Shown here: positions 40,146 to 51,010 of the stretch, piece after piece | Numbering within the stretch: the first letter of the stretch is position 1 | Layout of the letters: each line of letters opens with the position of its first letter | Assembly: GCA_037127315.1 (NCBI GenBank) | Contig: JBBBDQ010000913.1 | Location: 5,427,501 to 5,491,500, forward strand | DNA from: Ascarosepion bandense | Lineage: Eukaryota > Mollusca > Cephalopoda > Sepiida > Sepiidae | DNA length: 64,000 nt | Direction: 5' to 3' | Translations under genes and position numbers: made by a program | Notes under the pieces: generated by a model | Told to the model about the DNA's origin: nothing | Databases searched by the model: none | Seen by the model: the letters and a program-made list of their open reading frames with translations, nothing else

Positions 40146-40325
40146 TAGGTCAGTTAAGTGCCATACATAATACATGCTTTGGGCAACCATGTCTCAAAAG
40201 AGACATGACTGACTGGGCAGAAGATTATCCCGCAGTAGGTTGCCGTTGCTTTCTGCAGTAGACTGGTTGCCGAGCAAGGCTATAGAACCAAATCTGTCCT
40301 GTTATTTGACTCATAGCTAAAGGGA
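40146..40325 (-). mobile_element. SINE family S1, partial, part of SINE-hairpin composite
   Basis: The minus strand ends GGCACTTAACTGAC and starts within CTTCTCCCTTTAGCTATGAG; it joins the hairpin repeat at 40,326-40,440 exactly as at 10,779-11,075. Confidence 0.82.
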
Positions 40326-40440
40326 GAAGATATGTATTATATTATTAAGTAGTAATTAGAGGGGGATCAGTTTATTAGATCATAACAATAAAAAACCGAT
40401 CCCCCACTTTATGCCCAGTAGAAGCCTTAATCATATTTCT
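40326..40440 (-). repeat. hairpin repeat (GTGGGGGATCGG...CTGATCCCCC)
   Basis: Inverse of 10,779-10,902, including CTTCTACTGGGCATAAAGTG. It abuts the 30-bp array. Confidence 0.7.
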
Positions 40441-41637
40441 ATTATAAAGAACTCCCAAGAACTTTATAGAAGTCTAAAGAACTCCCAAGAACTTTATAGA
40501 AGTCTAAAGAACTCCCAAGAACTTTATAGAAGTCTAAAGAACTCCCAAGAACTTTATAGAAGTCTAAAGAACTCCCAAGAACTTTATAGAAGTCTAAAGA
40601 ACTCCCAAGAACTTTATAGAAGTCTAAAGAACTCCCAAGAACTTTATAGAAGTCTAAAGAACTCCCAAGAACTTTATAGAAGTCTAAAGAACTCCCAAGA
40701 ACTTTATAGAAGTCTAAAGAACTCCCAAGAACTTTATAGAAGTCTAAAGAACTCCCAAGAACTTTATAGAAGTCTAAAGAACTCCCAAGAACTTTATAGA
40801 AGTCTAAAGAACTCCCAAGAACTTTATAGAAGTCTAAAGAACTCCCAAGAACTTTATAGAAGTCTAAAGAACTCCCAAGAACTTTATAGAAGTCTAAAGA
40901 ACTCCCAAGAACTTTATAGAAGTCTAAAGAACTCCCAAGAACTTTATAGAAGTCTAAAGAACTCCCAAGAACTTTATAGAAGTCTAAAGAACTCCCAAGA
41001 ACTTTATAGAAGTCTAAAGAACTCCCAAGAACTTTATAGAAGTCTAAAGAACTCCCAAGAACTTTATAGAAGTCTAAAGAACTCCCAAGAACTTTATAGA
41101 AGTCTAAAGAACTCCCAAGAACTTTATAGAAGTCTAAAGAACTCCCAAGAACTTTATAGAAGTCTAAAGAACTCCCAAGAACTTTATAGAAGTCTAAAGA
41201 ACTCCCAAGAACTTTATAGAAGTCTAAAGAACTCCCAAGAACTTTATAGAAGTCTAAAGAACTCCCAAGAACTTTATAGAAGTCTAAAGAACTCCCAAGA
41301 ACTTTATAGAAGTCTAAAGAACTCCCAAGAACTTTATAGAAGTCTAAAGAACTCCCAAGAACTTTATAGAAGTCTAAAGAACTCCCAAGAACTTTATAGA
41401 AGTCTAAAGAACTCCCAAGAACTTTATAGAAGTCTAAAGAACTCCCAAGAACTTTATAGAAGTCTAAAGAACTCCCAAGAACTTTATAGAAGTCTAAAGA
41501 ACTCCCAAGAACTTTATAGAAGTCTAAAGAACTCCCAAGAACTTTATAGAAGTCTAAAGAACTCCCAAGAACTTTATAGAAGTCTAAAGAACTCCCAAGA
41601 ACTTTATAGAAGTCTAAAGAACTCCCAAGAACTTCCT
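40441..41637. repeat. 30-bp tandem array, about 40 copies, essentially identical
   Basis: Unit AAGAACTCCCAAGAACTTTA followed by TAGAAGTCTA. I see no difference between units over more than 1.1 kb. The 413-codon frame at 40,411-41,652 (KNSQELYRSL repeats) exists only because the period is 30; its ATG lies in the hairpin repeat and its end in LTR sequence, so I do not call it a gene. Confidence 0.98.
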
Positions 41638-41701
41638 GTTAACTCTTATTAATATAGGAGGAAGAGTCCATTATCCGAGGTATAGGTGTTTCCCCATAAC
41701 A
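41632..41701 (-). mobile_element. family B LTR terminus
   Basis: The minus strand starts TGTTATGGGGAAACACCTAT and continues ATTAATAAGAGTTAACAGGAAG, as in the LTR at 3368-3440, then enters the 30-bp array. The array is therefore an expansion inside this LTR. Confidence 0.7.
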
Positions 41702-41740
41702 ATATTGTAATCTTCATGTGTCATGTCCCTTCAGGATGTA
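41702..41740 (-). mobile_element. RTE-like LINE (family 2) 3' fragment, split by MITE
   Basis: CATGTGTCATGTCCCTTCAG then GATGTA, continuing after the MITE at 42,338 as TAGATGATCATGG; the intact order is seen at 34,848-34,875. Confidence 0.75.
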
Positions 41741-42337
41741 CACTACTTGGCCATAATTATTAGGCCACCTCAGTGTTTAAAAAAAAAAATTATGTATTTC
41801 ATACTATTTTTTAGTATTCATTGCCAAGTGAATAATTGTAAATGAAAATAGAATGGTTCTTTTGTTATTACTGCACAGTAACATGTGCATCAAATGAATT
41901 TATAAATATTTAATAATTACCTATATTGCAGTTTTATCAATGAAAGAATGAAGAAAATTTAGCATGATTTAGATGAGTTCATCTTTGCTTCCTTGCCTTG
42001 TAAAATTTTGCAAAGTAATAATAACAAAAAAACATTCTATTTTCATTTAGAATTATCCACTTGGCAATAAATATTAAAATTAATATGAAATACATTATTT
42101 CTTTTTAAACTTGGGGTTGCCTAATAATTACGGCCAGTAGTAAATATATAACAAATCTATAGGGTGTGATGGGTAAATTGTCGCTATTTGCCTTGCAAAA
42201 TTTTGCAAAGTAATAATAACAAAAAAACATTCTATTTTCATTTAGAATTATCCACTTGGCAATAAATACTAAAAATAGTATGAAATACATCATTTCTTTT
42301 AAAAACTGGGGTTGCCTAATAATTATGGCCCGTAGTG
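41741..42337. mobile_element. compound three-TIR MITE, 597 bp, TA target
   Basis: Begins CACTACTTGGCCATAATTAT, has an inner terminus near 42,140 (ACGGCCAGTAGTA) and ends TTATGGCCCGTAGTG at 42,337. TA flanks both sides (41,739-41,740; 42,338-42,339). Removing 41,741-42,337 plus one TA restores LINE sequence (GGATGTAGATGATCATGG), so the complete compound inserted in one event. Reverse-orientation relative of 4574-5174, sharing even the linker (GACAATTTAACC/GGTAAATTGTC). Confidence 0.9.
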
Positions 42338-42745
42338 TAGATGATCATGGATTTCTATTTACCCTCATTAATATCTTTCCTCTTGGTATCTCTCCCAAAC
42401 ACTGTTCCACTGTCCACTTGCACAAAAGTACCAAATATGTTTCACACTGCTTTCCCCTGTCACTCCTTTCCTTTTAACCTTTCCTGTGAGTATTAGATTC
42501 TCCAGGCCCTCTTTTCTCATTACCTGTTACAAAAACATCAGTTGTCTCTTGATGTTAATTATGAATTTTCTTTTTGTTTGTATTTTCTCCAACACCTCAT
42601 CATTGCTCACATGCTCAGTCCATGGCATCCACAGTGTTCTTCTCTGAACCACATTTCTGCTGCCTCGAGCTTCTCCATCCTTGAGAAGGTCCAACATTCA
42701 CTGCCATTTTCTTCAATAGAATAATCAAGAAAGAATGGTTAGGTA
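42338..42745 (-). pseudogene. RTE-like LINE (family 2) fragment
   Basis: Aligns with 34,870-35,230: TATTAGATTCTCCAGGCCCT, ATGCTCAGTCCATGGCATCC, CTCTGAACCACATTTCTGCT. Heavily frameshifted. Confidence 0.72.
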
Positions 42746-42754
42746 ATCCCTGTT

Positions 42755-43115
42755 ATGGATAGGAACATTTGTATTTGTTCAAAACCCATGCAACCGTGCA
42801 GCTGAACTGAGTAGACCTTCGATCAAGTTTCTGGCCAAGAGCGCTAAAACTGGCCAGTAGACTCAAAGACTGAGTCAGGAAGATTTCTGATTTAATGCTA
42901 GCATAACCAGTGATGACTTCAAAACAGTTCAACCTTGACAAATTTTACTCACAAGGCTCAAGTCAAACCATTGCTGGGTTTTCAGGAATTTTTCAATGGC
43001 ACTTCATGCTGTGATCATCTGAGGTGTCACTGCCTTGATAAATCAAACAGTGAGAATCAAACCCATATCTCTTGGCTAGAATACTAACATTCTAACTACA
43101 CAGTCACATGCCCAC
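42755..43115 (-). mobile_element. tRNA-derived SINE of a second family
   Basis: The minus strand starts GGGCATGTGACTGTGTAGTT, has an A-box-like TAGTTAGAATG, then GCCAAGAGATATGGGTTTGATTC with a good B box, followed by a long unrelated body to 42,755. The head resembles widespread cephalopod tRNA-derived SINEs. No clear target duplication found. Confidence 0.6.
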
Positions 43116-43164
43116 TTTTTAAATCACTAACATCCAAAATTTAAGCTTAAAATTTTCAACTTTA

Positions 43165-43265
43165 TAAAGCTGCTAGAGTAGAAGTGGTGGTGACATTTGA
43201 TTTTTTTTTATGGTAAAAAGGTGGGACCTAAAAGCCCATCCAGTAGCACGATTAAATTCAAATAT
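43165..43265 (-). mobile_element. LINE family 1 fragment
   Basis: GGTGGGACCTAAAAGCCCAT and GTAGCACGATTAAATTCA match the family tail (inverse). Confidence 0.6.
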
Positions 43266-43324
43266 AAAACATTTTCTTTATTTTTATGTATTTTTTAAAA
43301 CTACCCACCCATGGTAGGATGTTC

Positions 43325-43626
43325 GTTGTGGTGCAATGGATATCAACTCGGAATAACAAATCGGGGGAACTGAGTTCGAATTCCAGTTGAATTCCCTGCA
43401 TTCACTTACATACAAATACCCTTGGGAAAGGTATTAATCTGACTCTTCCCTCCAGTTATGGGTCAAATAATAGGACAGATTGGGTTCTATAGCCTTGGTC
43501 GGCAACCAGTCTACCGCAGAAAGTAATGGCAACCTACTGCGGGATAATCTTCTGCCGAGTCAGTCATGTCTCTTTCGAGACATGATCGCCCAAAGCGTGT
43601 ATCACGTATGGCACTCAACTGACTCA
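43325..43626 (+). mobile_element. SINE family S1, full length
   Basis: Head GTTGTGGTGCAATGGATATC, B-box-like GAGTTCGAATTCC, the GGCAACCAGTCTACCGCAG block, and end GGCACTCAACTGACTC. Confidence 0.88.
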
Positions 43627-44295
43627 AAGTGGGGTGCATGCCCCACTGGGGAGAAACTTGATTTTTAAGGGAAGCAATTCAAGGTATTATTAAAAGCAAA
43701 TTTTTTTTTTCTTGTGAGTTTTTGTTAGAATGAGTATGCATGGACTCCAATACATCTGGTGCATATACAGTGTGCATACATAAGAGTATTTGTGTATGTC
43801 TGTACAGTATATATTTGTAATACGATATTTTTATAAATACTGTAAAACTCTAAAATTAAATGATAAAACTACTGCATATATATAGTCTCAAATTCTTAAG
43901 GAAAGTTAAGTTAATGGCTTCTTAGGTTTCCTTTACATGAATAGGAGTTCACTTTTTGAATAATAAGAATCGTAAGTTACAGTGGAAACATCAGGATTTT
44001 AGAGACACGTAGGTGGAACATGGCCATGAAAATGCTGAGAAACATTAGTTGCATTGAATTTCATGCATTAATGCCAATAGTTGCAGTATGCTAGGTAACT
44101 ATTAAAAGAGCTTAGTTAAAATTTAAATTAGCGTTTCATAATCAATGGATTGTAGCTCAAAATTAGGTCACAAAATAAAAAAAAAGTATTGTGGCAGTAC
44201 ATGAAATGAGAGGGAAACATACTAAGTTGAAAACAAAATTGAAAACCAGTTTTTTGCTGGAAACACACCAAAATAATTTTGTTTCTTTTATTAAC
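43627..44295. other. no recognised feature
   Basis: AT-rich; nothing supported. Confidence 0.5.
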
Positions 44296-45115
44296 TTGGG
44301 TTTGAGTTTTGTTTAACAGCACATCAACCTCTATGGATTATTTAATGCCAAAAAAGGTGAGGTTTTAAGGTATTTTCTTTTTTAATGTTCGGTTATAGTG
44401 AAAAGAGTGATTTCGTCAGATTTTTATGAAATTTTTGGTTTTTATTCTTTTCTATTTTAGAAAACTGAAAATTTGCAACTTCTACTCCAACAGTTTCTTT
44501 CCTCGCACTTCCCGACTGTGGAATTCCCTTCCACACGATTGCTTCCCCGACGGATACTATCTCCAGGAGTTTAAATGTAAGGTCAATAGACACCTCCTAA
44601 CACACTAACCTGCTCCCATTCCTCCTGACATTCCCTATGTCTAACATTCATTCCTCCTGACATTCCCTATGTCTAACCACTCCTTCTCTTTACCTTCCCC
44701 TATGTAGCCCCATGCGCAATAGTGGCAGTGGAATGCCTTGCTTGGGGTGAGATGATGATTAAAAAAAAAAAAATGTCTTCTAGTTTTATATTCAAAAATG
44801 TTTTGCTGTGAATAATTTTTTTTCCTCAAAAATGTGTTATGGTAATAATTTTTTCTTCAAAAATATATTATTGGTAATATTTTTCCTTCAAAAATGTATA
44901 TTTTTCTATAAAAGTCTATTTTTATGTATATATTTCTATAAAAGTGTATTTTTATACTTTCATAGTGTGTTGACCTGAGTTTGGGGGTTAACTATTTGCC
45001 CATAACTGGGACCCTAACAGGTGCTACCACTCCAGGTCAGGGTGGATCTGAGAACAGCAATCTCCTCACAACCTCACAATCCAAGGCTTTGCTCCAGATG
45101 CAGTTTACCATCATG
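44296..45115 (+). mobile_element. repeat family R copy, interrupted by LINE
   Basis: Family R from 44,296 to 44,468 and from about 44,775 to 45,115. At 58,858-59,300 the same positions are continuous (GAAAATTGAAAATGTCTTCT), an empty site for the LINE at 44,469. Confidence 0.8.
44469..44774 (+). mobile_element. LINE family 1, 5'-truncated insertion with A-tail
   Basis: Encodes CNFYSNSFFPRTSRLWNSLP, CFPDGYYLQEFK and NRHLLTH, ending at 44,608, then a 3' UTR with a 35-base duplicated CATTCCTCCTGACATTCCCT segment and the 3' signature, ending in A13. Coding for the tail is intact. Confidence 0.85.
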
Positions 45116-45119
45116 ACCT

Positions 45120-45330
45120 TTTATTAACTTAGGTAATTTACACTATTTACATTTGGACTATTGTCCTTATCTTTGTTGTAGTTATCACAACATTTCAACT
45201 GTTGTGCTCTACAGCCTTCATCGGGTGTATATTGATCTGGATAACCTACAGAGAATTTCAAACTGAACCCTTTATTTAATCTATGGGAGTAAGCTGTTCT
45301 TGTTCTGTCCATGTCTAGGTATATCTCATA
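45120..45330 (-). repeat. P-family-related repeat
   Basis: The minus strand reads CCGATGAAGGCTGTAGAGCA, CAACAGTTGAAATGTTGTGA, ACAAAGATAAGGACAATAGT. Hammerhead-like arrangement with U4 changed to C. Confidence 0.5.
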
Positions 45331-45379
45331 GAGTTATTTAAAAGAACACTTCTCAATTGCTGGCCCAAAGATTGAACTC

Positions 45380-45796
45380 TGTTGTGGAGGAATATCCTGT
45401 CCTACCCAGGAATGGGTATGGCCTGGGTTATAAAAGACCTAGATGAGAACAAACTACAGAGAACACTCAAAAGAGATTGAGTGTGTTCATGGCTATACGA
45501 GAGTCTTCGTCATTACACAGGAGTGATCGAGATTATTCGTCATTACATGAGAGTCGACAGCCATTGGCCTGAGACAAGAGTTAGACATCACTAGACGGAA
45601 GCCTACTTCTCAAGACGGACACATACGTTTTATACAGAGACATTGCCTTCTTAAATGTTATTCGTGTTAACTGTTCATTGGTGTACTTGTATTTGGTTTA
45701 TTGTACTGAGGTATAATAAATCTCTATATATCCTCAGTGTTAAGAGTTATTTCTTGAACTATTCTTTCTCTGTTTATCCCCTCCCGAGATACAACA
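45380..45796 (+). mobile_element. solo LTR (family A), 417 bp, with 5-bp target duplication
   Basis: Starts TGTTGTGGAGGAATATCC and ends GAGATACAACA. AACTC flanks it at 45,375-45,379 and 45,797-45,801. TATAAAAGACC is near 45,430 and AATAAATCTC near 45,716. Confidence 0.9.
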
Positions 45797-45924
45797 AACT
45801 CCCAATAATATATCACTAAATTCATGAACTAACACTGTAGTAATTTTGAGATCAGTCTGAGTTGGATGTTGTGTACTTGGATTCAGTGAAAACAGAGCAA
45901 ACAATGAATAAGAATAAGTTGACT

Positions 45925-46215
45925 AGATTGGCAACTAGGTCTCACCATTTTATTGTTGAACTAATAAGATGCAACCACGATTTCTACTCAAAAAGGTTTT
46001 TTTTTCTTCACAGTAACCAATTTTTGCTTCCCTGATAAATATAATCTACAAAAAAATTAAATAATGTTAATCTTCTGTCCTCTTGAAGAGTATTTCTTCT
46101 TTTGTCTTTTCCTCAATCCTCTTACATATACAATTTTATAATTCTCATTCACTGTTACTCCTTACTATCTAGTGGCATTATCAACTTCTTTGGGGTGAAA
46201 CAATTAAAAAGTAAA
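45925..46215 (+). mobile_element. LINE family 1 3' fragment
   Basis: GATTGGCAACTAGGTCTCAC, ATAAGATGCAACCACGATTT and TTTGGGGTGAAACAATTAAA are the family's tail and 3' end. Confidence 0.7.
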
Positions 46216-47185
46216 GAAACTTAAAGAACTTCTACAGAAAGTAATGAAGGAAAGAGAGAAGAAAAGAGTAAGCATCGATGATAAAAAGACAAAAATGTAT
46301 GGTTGTCTTCAAAAACAAGAGATCAACATGTGAATTACAAACTGGAGATAACAAAATTAAGCAATTATAAAAATTTAAATGTCTGGTAAGTTTTAACAGA
46401 GAATGGAAAGTGCGACCTCAAAATCTGAAGACATATTGGAATAGCAAAAGATGACTTTCAATAGCTAAGCAATGTATTACGAAGAAGAAGAAAATCTCTT
46501 AAAAACAAAAACATTACTGAACTGTAATTTAGTCAGTCAGTCAAGTGCCATACATGATACGCAATGGGGTGATCATGTCTCTAAAGAGTCTAACTGAGCA
46601 GAAGATTTTCCCATAGTAGGTTGCCATTACTTTTTGTGGTAGACTGGTTGCCAAGACTACAGAAAACAATCTGTCCTGGTAGTTATGCCATAGCTAGAGG
46701 GAGAAAAGGTGGGTTAATACCTTTCCCAAGGGTATTTGCACATAAGTGAATGCAATGAACTCAACTGGAATTTGAACTTGGGTCTCTGATTTCTCATTTC
46801 TAGCCAATATCCACTGCACCACAACACCACATCCTAATGTAGTATCAGTCTAACACAGTAGTGAATGCTGGACAATCTCCTAAAAAAACAACCAGACTTG
46901 AAACAACAGACATGGTTCTACAGAAGGATACTGAGAATAATGGATGAAATGCTGGGCTAAACATGAAAGCAACAGAGAACTTCTAGTGGTGTTGAAACAA
47001 GACATGGTTCTACAGAAGGATACTGAAAATAATGGATGAAATGCTGGGCTAAACATGGAAGCAACAGAAGTTCTAGTAGTATTGAAACAACAGACATGGG
47101 TCTACAGAAGGATACTGAGAATAATTGATGAAATGCTGGGCTAAATATGGAAGCAACGGAGAAGTTCTAGTGGTGTTGCCATCTT
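46216..47185 (+). pseudogene. RTE-like LINE (family 2) relic with SINE insertion and internal triplication
   Basis: Begins with AAAGAACTTCTACAGAAAGT (the region after the catalytic box), is split by the SINE at 46,533, and after 46,843 continues as GTAGTATCAGTCTAACACAG. From about 46,888 a block of roughly 93 bp containing TACAGAAGGATACTGA and ATGCTGGGCTAAA occurs three times. No open frame remains. Confidence 0.75.
46533..46834 (-). mobile_element. SINE family S1, full length, with target duplication
   Basis: TAATTTAG (46,525-46,532) and TAATGTAG (46,835-46,842) flank it. Minus-strand head TGTGGTGCAGTGGATATTGG; end GGCACTTGACTGACTGAC. Confidence 0.88.
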
Positions 47186-47234
47186 ACTTGGAATGAAATG
47201 ATTGAATAAACTTTAAATAATAATTTCTGCAAAT

Positions 47235-47255
47235 TAGTGAAAAAAAAAAAAAAAG

Positions 47256-47307
<52 letters not shown>

Positions 47308-47310
47308 AAA
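47235..47310. repeat. poly(A) tract with G interruptions, about 70 bp
   Basis: Almost pure A with a few G. Bases 47,310-47,650 show no recognised feature. Confidence 0.95.
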
Positions 47311-47669
47311 GAAAAGGTGAGTGAGTACAGGATATCTGGGACTGGCTTGTAGAAAATATGGAAAACCAACCTGCCGTTACTGGACATTATAAGAAGAAAA
47401 CAGAAATGTAAGCAAGTGAACATCGGTAAACATTTCTTGGCACTTGAAGAGTAATCTCAGGTCGTGAAAGAAATGTCTGCTTGACATTTCCGAGCAGAAC
47501 CAAGAGTGGCATTCAATTGGCAATTTGTAATCAGGCTTTCTATCAGGAGCGGCTCAAGAATCAATATCGACCATCAAAGACATTTCACACAAATGTACAC
47601 ATATTCACATGCACTAGATACATACGCACAACCATCTAACATGTATATCTTCACATGCATACACTTAAG

Positions 47670-47675
<6 letters not shown>

Positions 47676-47705
<30 letters not shown>

Positions 47706-47776
47706 GTGTTAGTGAGATACGCACATATATCCATATATACAGACATACACACATAAATAGGTATAGACATATACAC

Positions 47777-47817
<41 letters not shown>

Positions 47818-47960
47818 CATAGCCAACCAGCCACCCACATACACACACAGCTCCCAAACACAAACATACATGCACAGCCTGACACACACACACAGATATA
47901 TATATATATATATTTTCAAACACACATATATACATACGTGTGCATAATATGTTTTTTTTT
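47676..47960. repeat. (TA)n and (CA)n-rich microsatellite region
   Basis: Several TA tracts and CACACA blocks ending in a T-run. All overlapping ORFs are low-complexity. Confidence 0.93.
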
Positions 47961-47964
47961 TTTT

Positions 47965-48080
47965 TTTTTAATCATATCACCCCGAGCAAGGTGGTAACAC
48001 CACTGTTGTGCAGGGGGCCACATAGGAGTGAAAAGATTGGAAAGAGAAAACCGGAAATTGCATTCTAAACAGGAAACAAG
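47965..48080 (-). mobile_element. LINE family 1 3' end
   Basis: ATATCACCCCGAGCAAGGTG and CTGTTGTGCAGGGGGCCACA are the inverse of the family 3' signature. Confidence 0.7.
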
Positions 48081-48599
48081 GGATGAGCCTCTTCACCTGT
48101 TCAATAGACGTGTGTGTGCATGTGCGTATGTATATATACGCATATAATACGTCAACGCATAATATATAAATATGTCCAAACATTTTATTTAAATGCTAAA
48201 AGTTTATTTAATAAAAAAGTTGTAATATAAGGTCATTTTTTAAATTTTTTTCTTGCCCATAAGTTTCTTATTAAAGTATATAAGTAACATTTTTAATTCG
48301 GAAAAGAATTTTTATTTGGACAGGGAGATATTTTAAAATTTGTCTGAGCACTTTAACATTTATTTTATTTGAATGCTAAATATCTTTTAATTGAATGTTA
48401 AATTTCATAATCTATGTGAATAAAAGTGACGAGAGTGGACATTGTATAAGTATTTGTTTGTTTGATAGATTCAACTTAGCATCTGCATTTTGCGATCTAG
48501 CTTGACAGGAGTTGCGCTCAGATGTAGATCAAAATTTTAGAACACTAACGACACCTTGAAATTTTTCAGAATGCCAAAATTAGGGATAGAAAATATATA

Positions 48600-48876
48600 T
48601 TATCACCCCATAAAGTCAGGGATCAGTTTATGTATTAATTATAATATAGAATCGATCACCCCACTTTATATTATTTATAAATGTTGCCCCTCCTCCTCCC
48701 ACCCTAATTCAATAGAGACATTCTACATTGTTATCTATACCTATAAAAGTGACGAGGGTAGACGTTTCTACTTTCTACCACAGAAAGCAATGGCAACCTA
48801 CTGCACAGTCAGTTATGTCTCTTTCGAGACATGATCACCCAAAGCGTGTATCAGCTATGGCACTTAACTGACTGAG
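48600..48876 (+). repeat. degenerate hairpin repeat and SINE S1 3' fragment
   Basis: 48,600-48,670 resembles the GGGGGATC hairpin (AGGGATCAGTTTATG...AATCGATCACCCC). 48,773-48,876 is the S1 end (TACCACAGAAAGCAATGGCA...GGCACTTAACTGACTGA), with the GATAATCTTCTGCC segment deleted. Confidence 0.65.
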
Positions 48877-49484
48877 TTTTTCTGACTAATTCTAAGTTAT
48901 AACTTAGGAGTTTTTTTTTTTTTGTTTTTTTGTTTTTTTTTTCTTTTTAACTAGGAGTACATAAGCTCTCCTATCATGCAGTCAATATTCCTTTCCCTTT
49001 CTTTGAACAGGAGTAGAAGCTCATCTCTTGTTTTCTGTTTAGGAAAGTGTTGCTGGTTTCTTTTCTCTCTTTATGTCTTAATAGTAGTGCTTGCAATTTT
49101 TTTTTTATGATGTGTGTGGATGGTGGCAACATCTCTTCATATTGAGGATACCAGGTTGGCAGTTTTCTGGTTGCTGCTTCCAACTAGTAGTTAGGAGCCT
49201 GAACTCTTGCATAGCCTTTTGAAAGGATGCTCTGATCAACGAATGAATAATATTAGGGTTTCTTGTAATGCTATGTTGTGCATGGATGGGCATTCCTGCA
49301 AGTGGGTGACTCTAGAACCACATTATGCTGCAGTCTGCACCAGTTCCCTTTCTACAGATGTTGCATTTAACAACTGACTGCTACTGCTACTCTAGGCCTC
49401 TCCTTACCAAATTAACTAAAACATAACAACACATAATCAAAGATATAAAACTAAACCAGCCAAACAAAAAACATCTATACATCT
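48877..49484. other. unassigned, with weak minus-strand ORFs
   Basis: Two overlapping minus-strand frames (49,293-49,105 and 49,183-48,974) read IIHSLIRASFQKAMQEFRLL and HIIKKKLQALLLRHKERKET. They look coding-like in composition and may be one frameshifted ORF, but I recognise no family. Confidence 0.35.
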
Positions 49485-50065
49485 CTTTCTCTAACGTCCA
49501 TGAAGTCCATACCAATGTTCCTCTACGAATGGTCCTCTGACATCCTAGCTCTCTGCAAAACCAACCACAACCCAACAATTCCCTCCTCTGACTTCTTGGA
49601 CACCTTCCTTTTTTTAGGAAGGGCTCCAATGTCCACATACATGGTCTGGGTGTTTATGTCAGTGAACATTTCTCTCTCTCTGGCTAGGGAGATTTCTCTT
49701 GAATCTCCTGTCCAATCCTACATGTCTCCTTCTCTCTCCACTAAACTCAGTAAGCTCTCTCTTCTTTCTTTACTGATTCTTTTTTTCCTGACTGCTGCAT
49801 ACTAGATATTATTTCTGATGATATAGACAAGGCCATTTCCGTTCACCCATTTGCTAAAGTATTTGTGTACGGTGACTTCAATGCCCATCATGCCAAGTGG
49901 CTGAAATACTTTGTCACTGACCTTGTTGAAGTCCAAACGTTAAACTTTTCAATCACTCAGTCTCTTAAGTAAGTGGTGGATTTCCCTACACGTTTCCCAA
50001 GTAACCAAAATAGACACGCTTCTGTTCTATATCTCTTCCTTACTTCTATCCCTGACTCTTGCCAC
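49485..50065 (+). pseudogene. LINE family 1 AP endonuclease domain (host element, part 1)
   Basis: The plus strand with shifts reads DILALCKTNHNPTIPSSDFL (49,538), SLAREISLESPVQSYM (49,676), then DIISDDIDKA and VFVYGDFNAHHAKWLKY (49,860-49,905). GDFNAHH is the conserved catalytic Asp/Asn/His block of APE-type LINE endonucleases. It continues DFPTRFPS (49,980) to SIPDSC (50,055), where a second LINE is inserted. The endonuclease resumes at 51,011 with the SDH motif. Confidence 0.82.
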
Positions 50066-51010
50066 GTTTGGCATGTATGCCGATGACACAACAATCTACT
50101 CTCACATCAATCAAAAACCAGGTGCGGACGACAAAGCGAACCTCGCTGCCGTACTTGAAAAGGACCTCCAATCCATAGTGGGCTGGAGTAGGAAATGGCT
50201 AGTAAATTTCAATGCTTCTAAAACAAAGCTGTTATCAACTAACCACCATAGACAATCGCATCTACCTCCCATTAGCATGGGACAGACTAGCCTCCCAGAG
50301 AGTAAAATACTACGCCTCCTTGGCCTTACACTTTTGGTGGACCTCAAATGGAATAACTATATCGAATACATTGCCAAATCTGCTGCTATGAAAGTCGGCT
50401 CTCTGTGCAGGGCCCGGAAGTTTTTCCCACCTGAATCTATTCTGCACATATACAAATCTACCATCTGCCCATGTATTGAATATTGCTGCCATATCTGGTC
50501 GGGTGCCCCTGCTGCTCTCCTTGGGCTTCTTGACAAAATACAAAGGAGGATCTCTAACGTGGTTGATACTGACTTGGCAGACCGGCTGCAACCACTCTCT
50601 CACTAGTGTGATGTGGCTTCCCTGTGCCTCTTCTACAAGTACTTTCATGGCTTCTGCTCCGATGAACTTAGATCACTGGTGCCGCCTAAGCACAAATTTA
50701 CACAAGATATTTGATTAGCAACTAGGTCCCACCCTTTTACAGTGAAACAGATAAGATGCAACCGTAAATTCTACTACAATCTCCAGGTGTTTAAATGTAG
50801 GGTCAATAGACACCTCCTAGCACACTAACTCCCAATTATTCTCAGAACACTCATCTACCCAACTCTCATTCTCGGTATCCTTACCCGCCTATCACCCACC
50901 CTCTGACATTTCCTATATTTAATCATCCTTTCTCCACTCAATGTAGCCCCCTGCACAGTAGTGGCAGTGACATGCCTTGCTCGGGGTGAAACGCTTATAA
51001 AAAAAAAAAA
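50066..51010 (+). mobile_element. LINE family 1 copy, 5'-truncated, inserted in another LINE
   Basis: An ORF at 50,073-50,606 starts at MYADDTTIYSH: the YADD catalytic box, then EKDLQSIVGWSRKWLVNFNA, LLGLTLLVDLKWNNYIEYIA, FFPPESILHIYKSTI, EYCCHIWSGAPAALLGLLDK and VDTDLADRLQPLSH. The frame is then broken, but the tail continues to CACACTAACT near 50,828. The 3' UTR ends CAGTAGTGGCAGTGACATGC...CTCGGGGTGAAACGCTTATA and A10. Palm-to-thumb coding of 178 codons without a stop indicates a fairly recent copy. Everything before the YADD box is missing. Confidence 0.85.

Noticed and set aside
40411..41652. 413-codon ORF with KNSQELYRSL repeats
   Set aside because: Product of a uniform 30-bp satellite inside LTR-like sequence; the start lies in a hairpin repeat and the end in an LTR.
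47184..48183. Several ORFs around TA, CA and T tracts
   Set aside because: Low-complexity translations of microsatellites.
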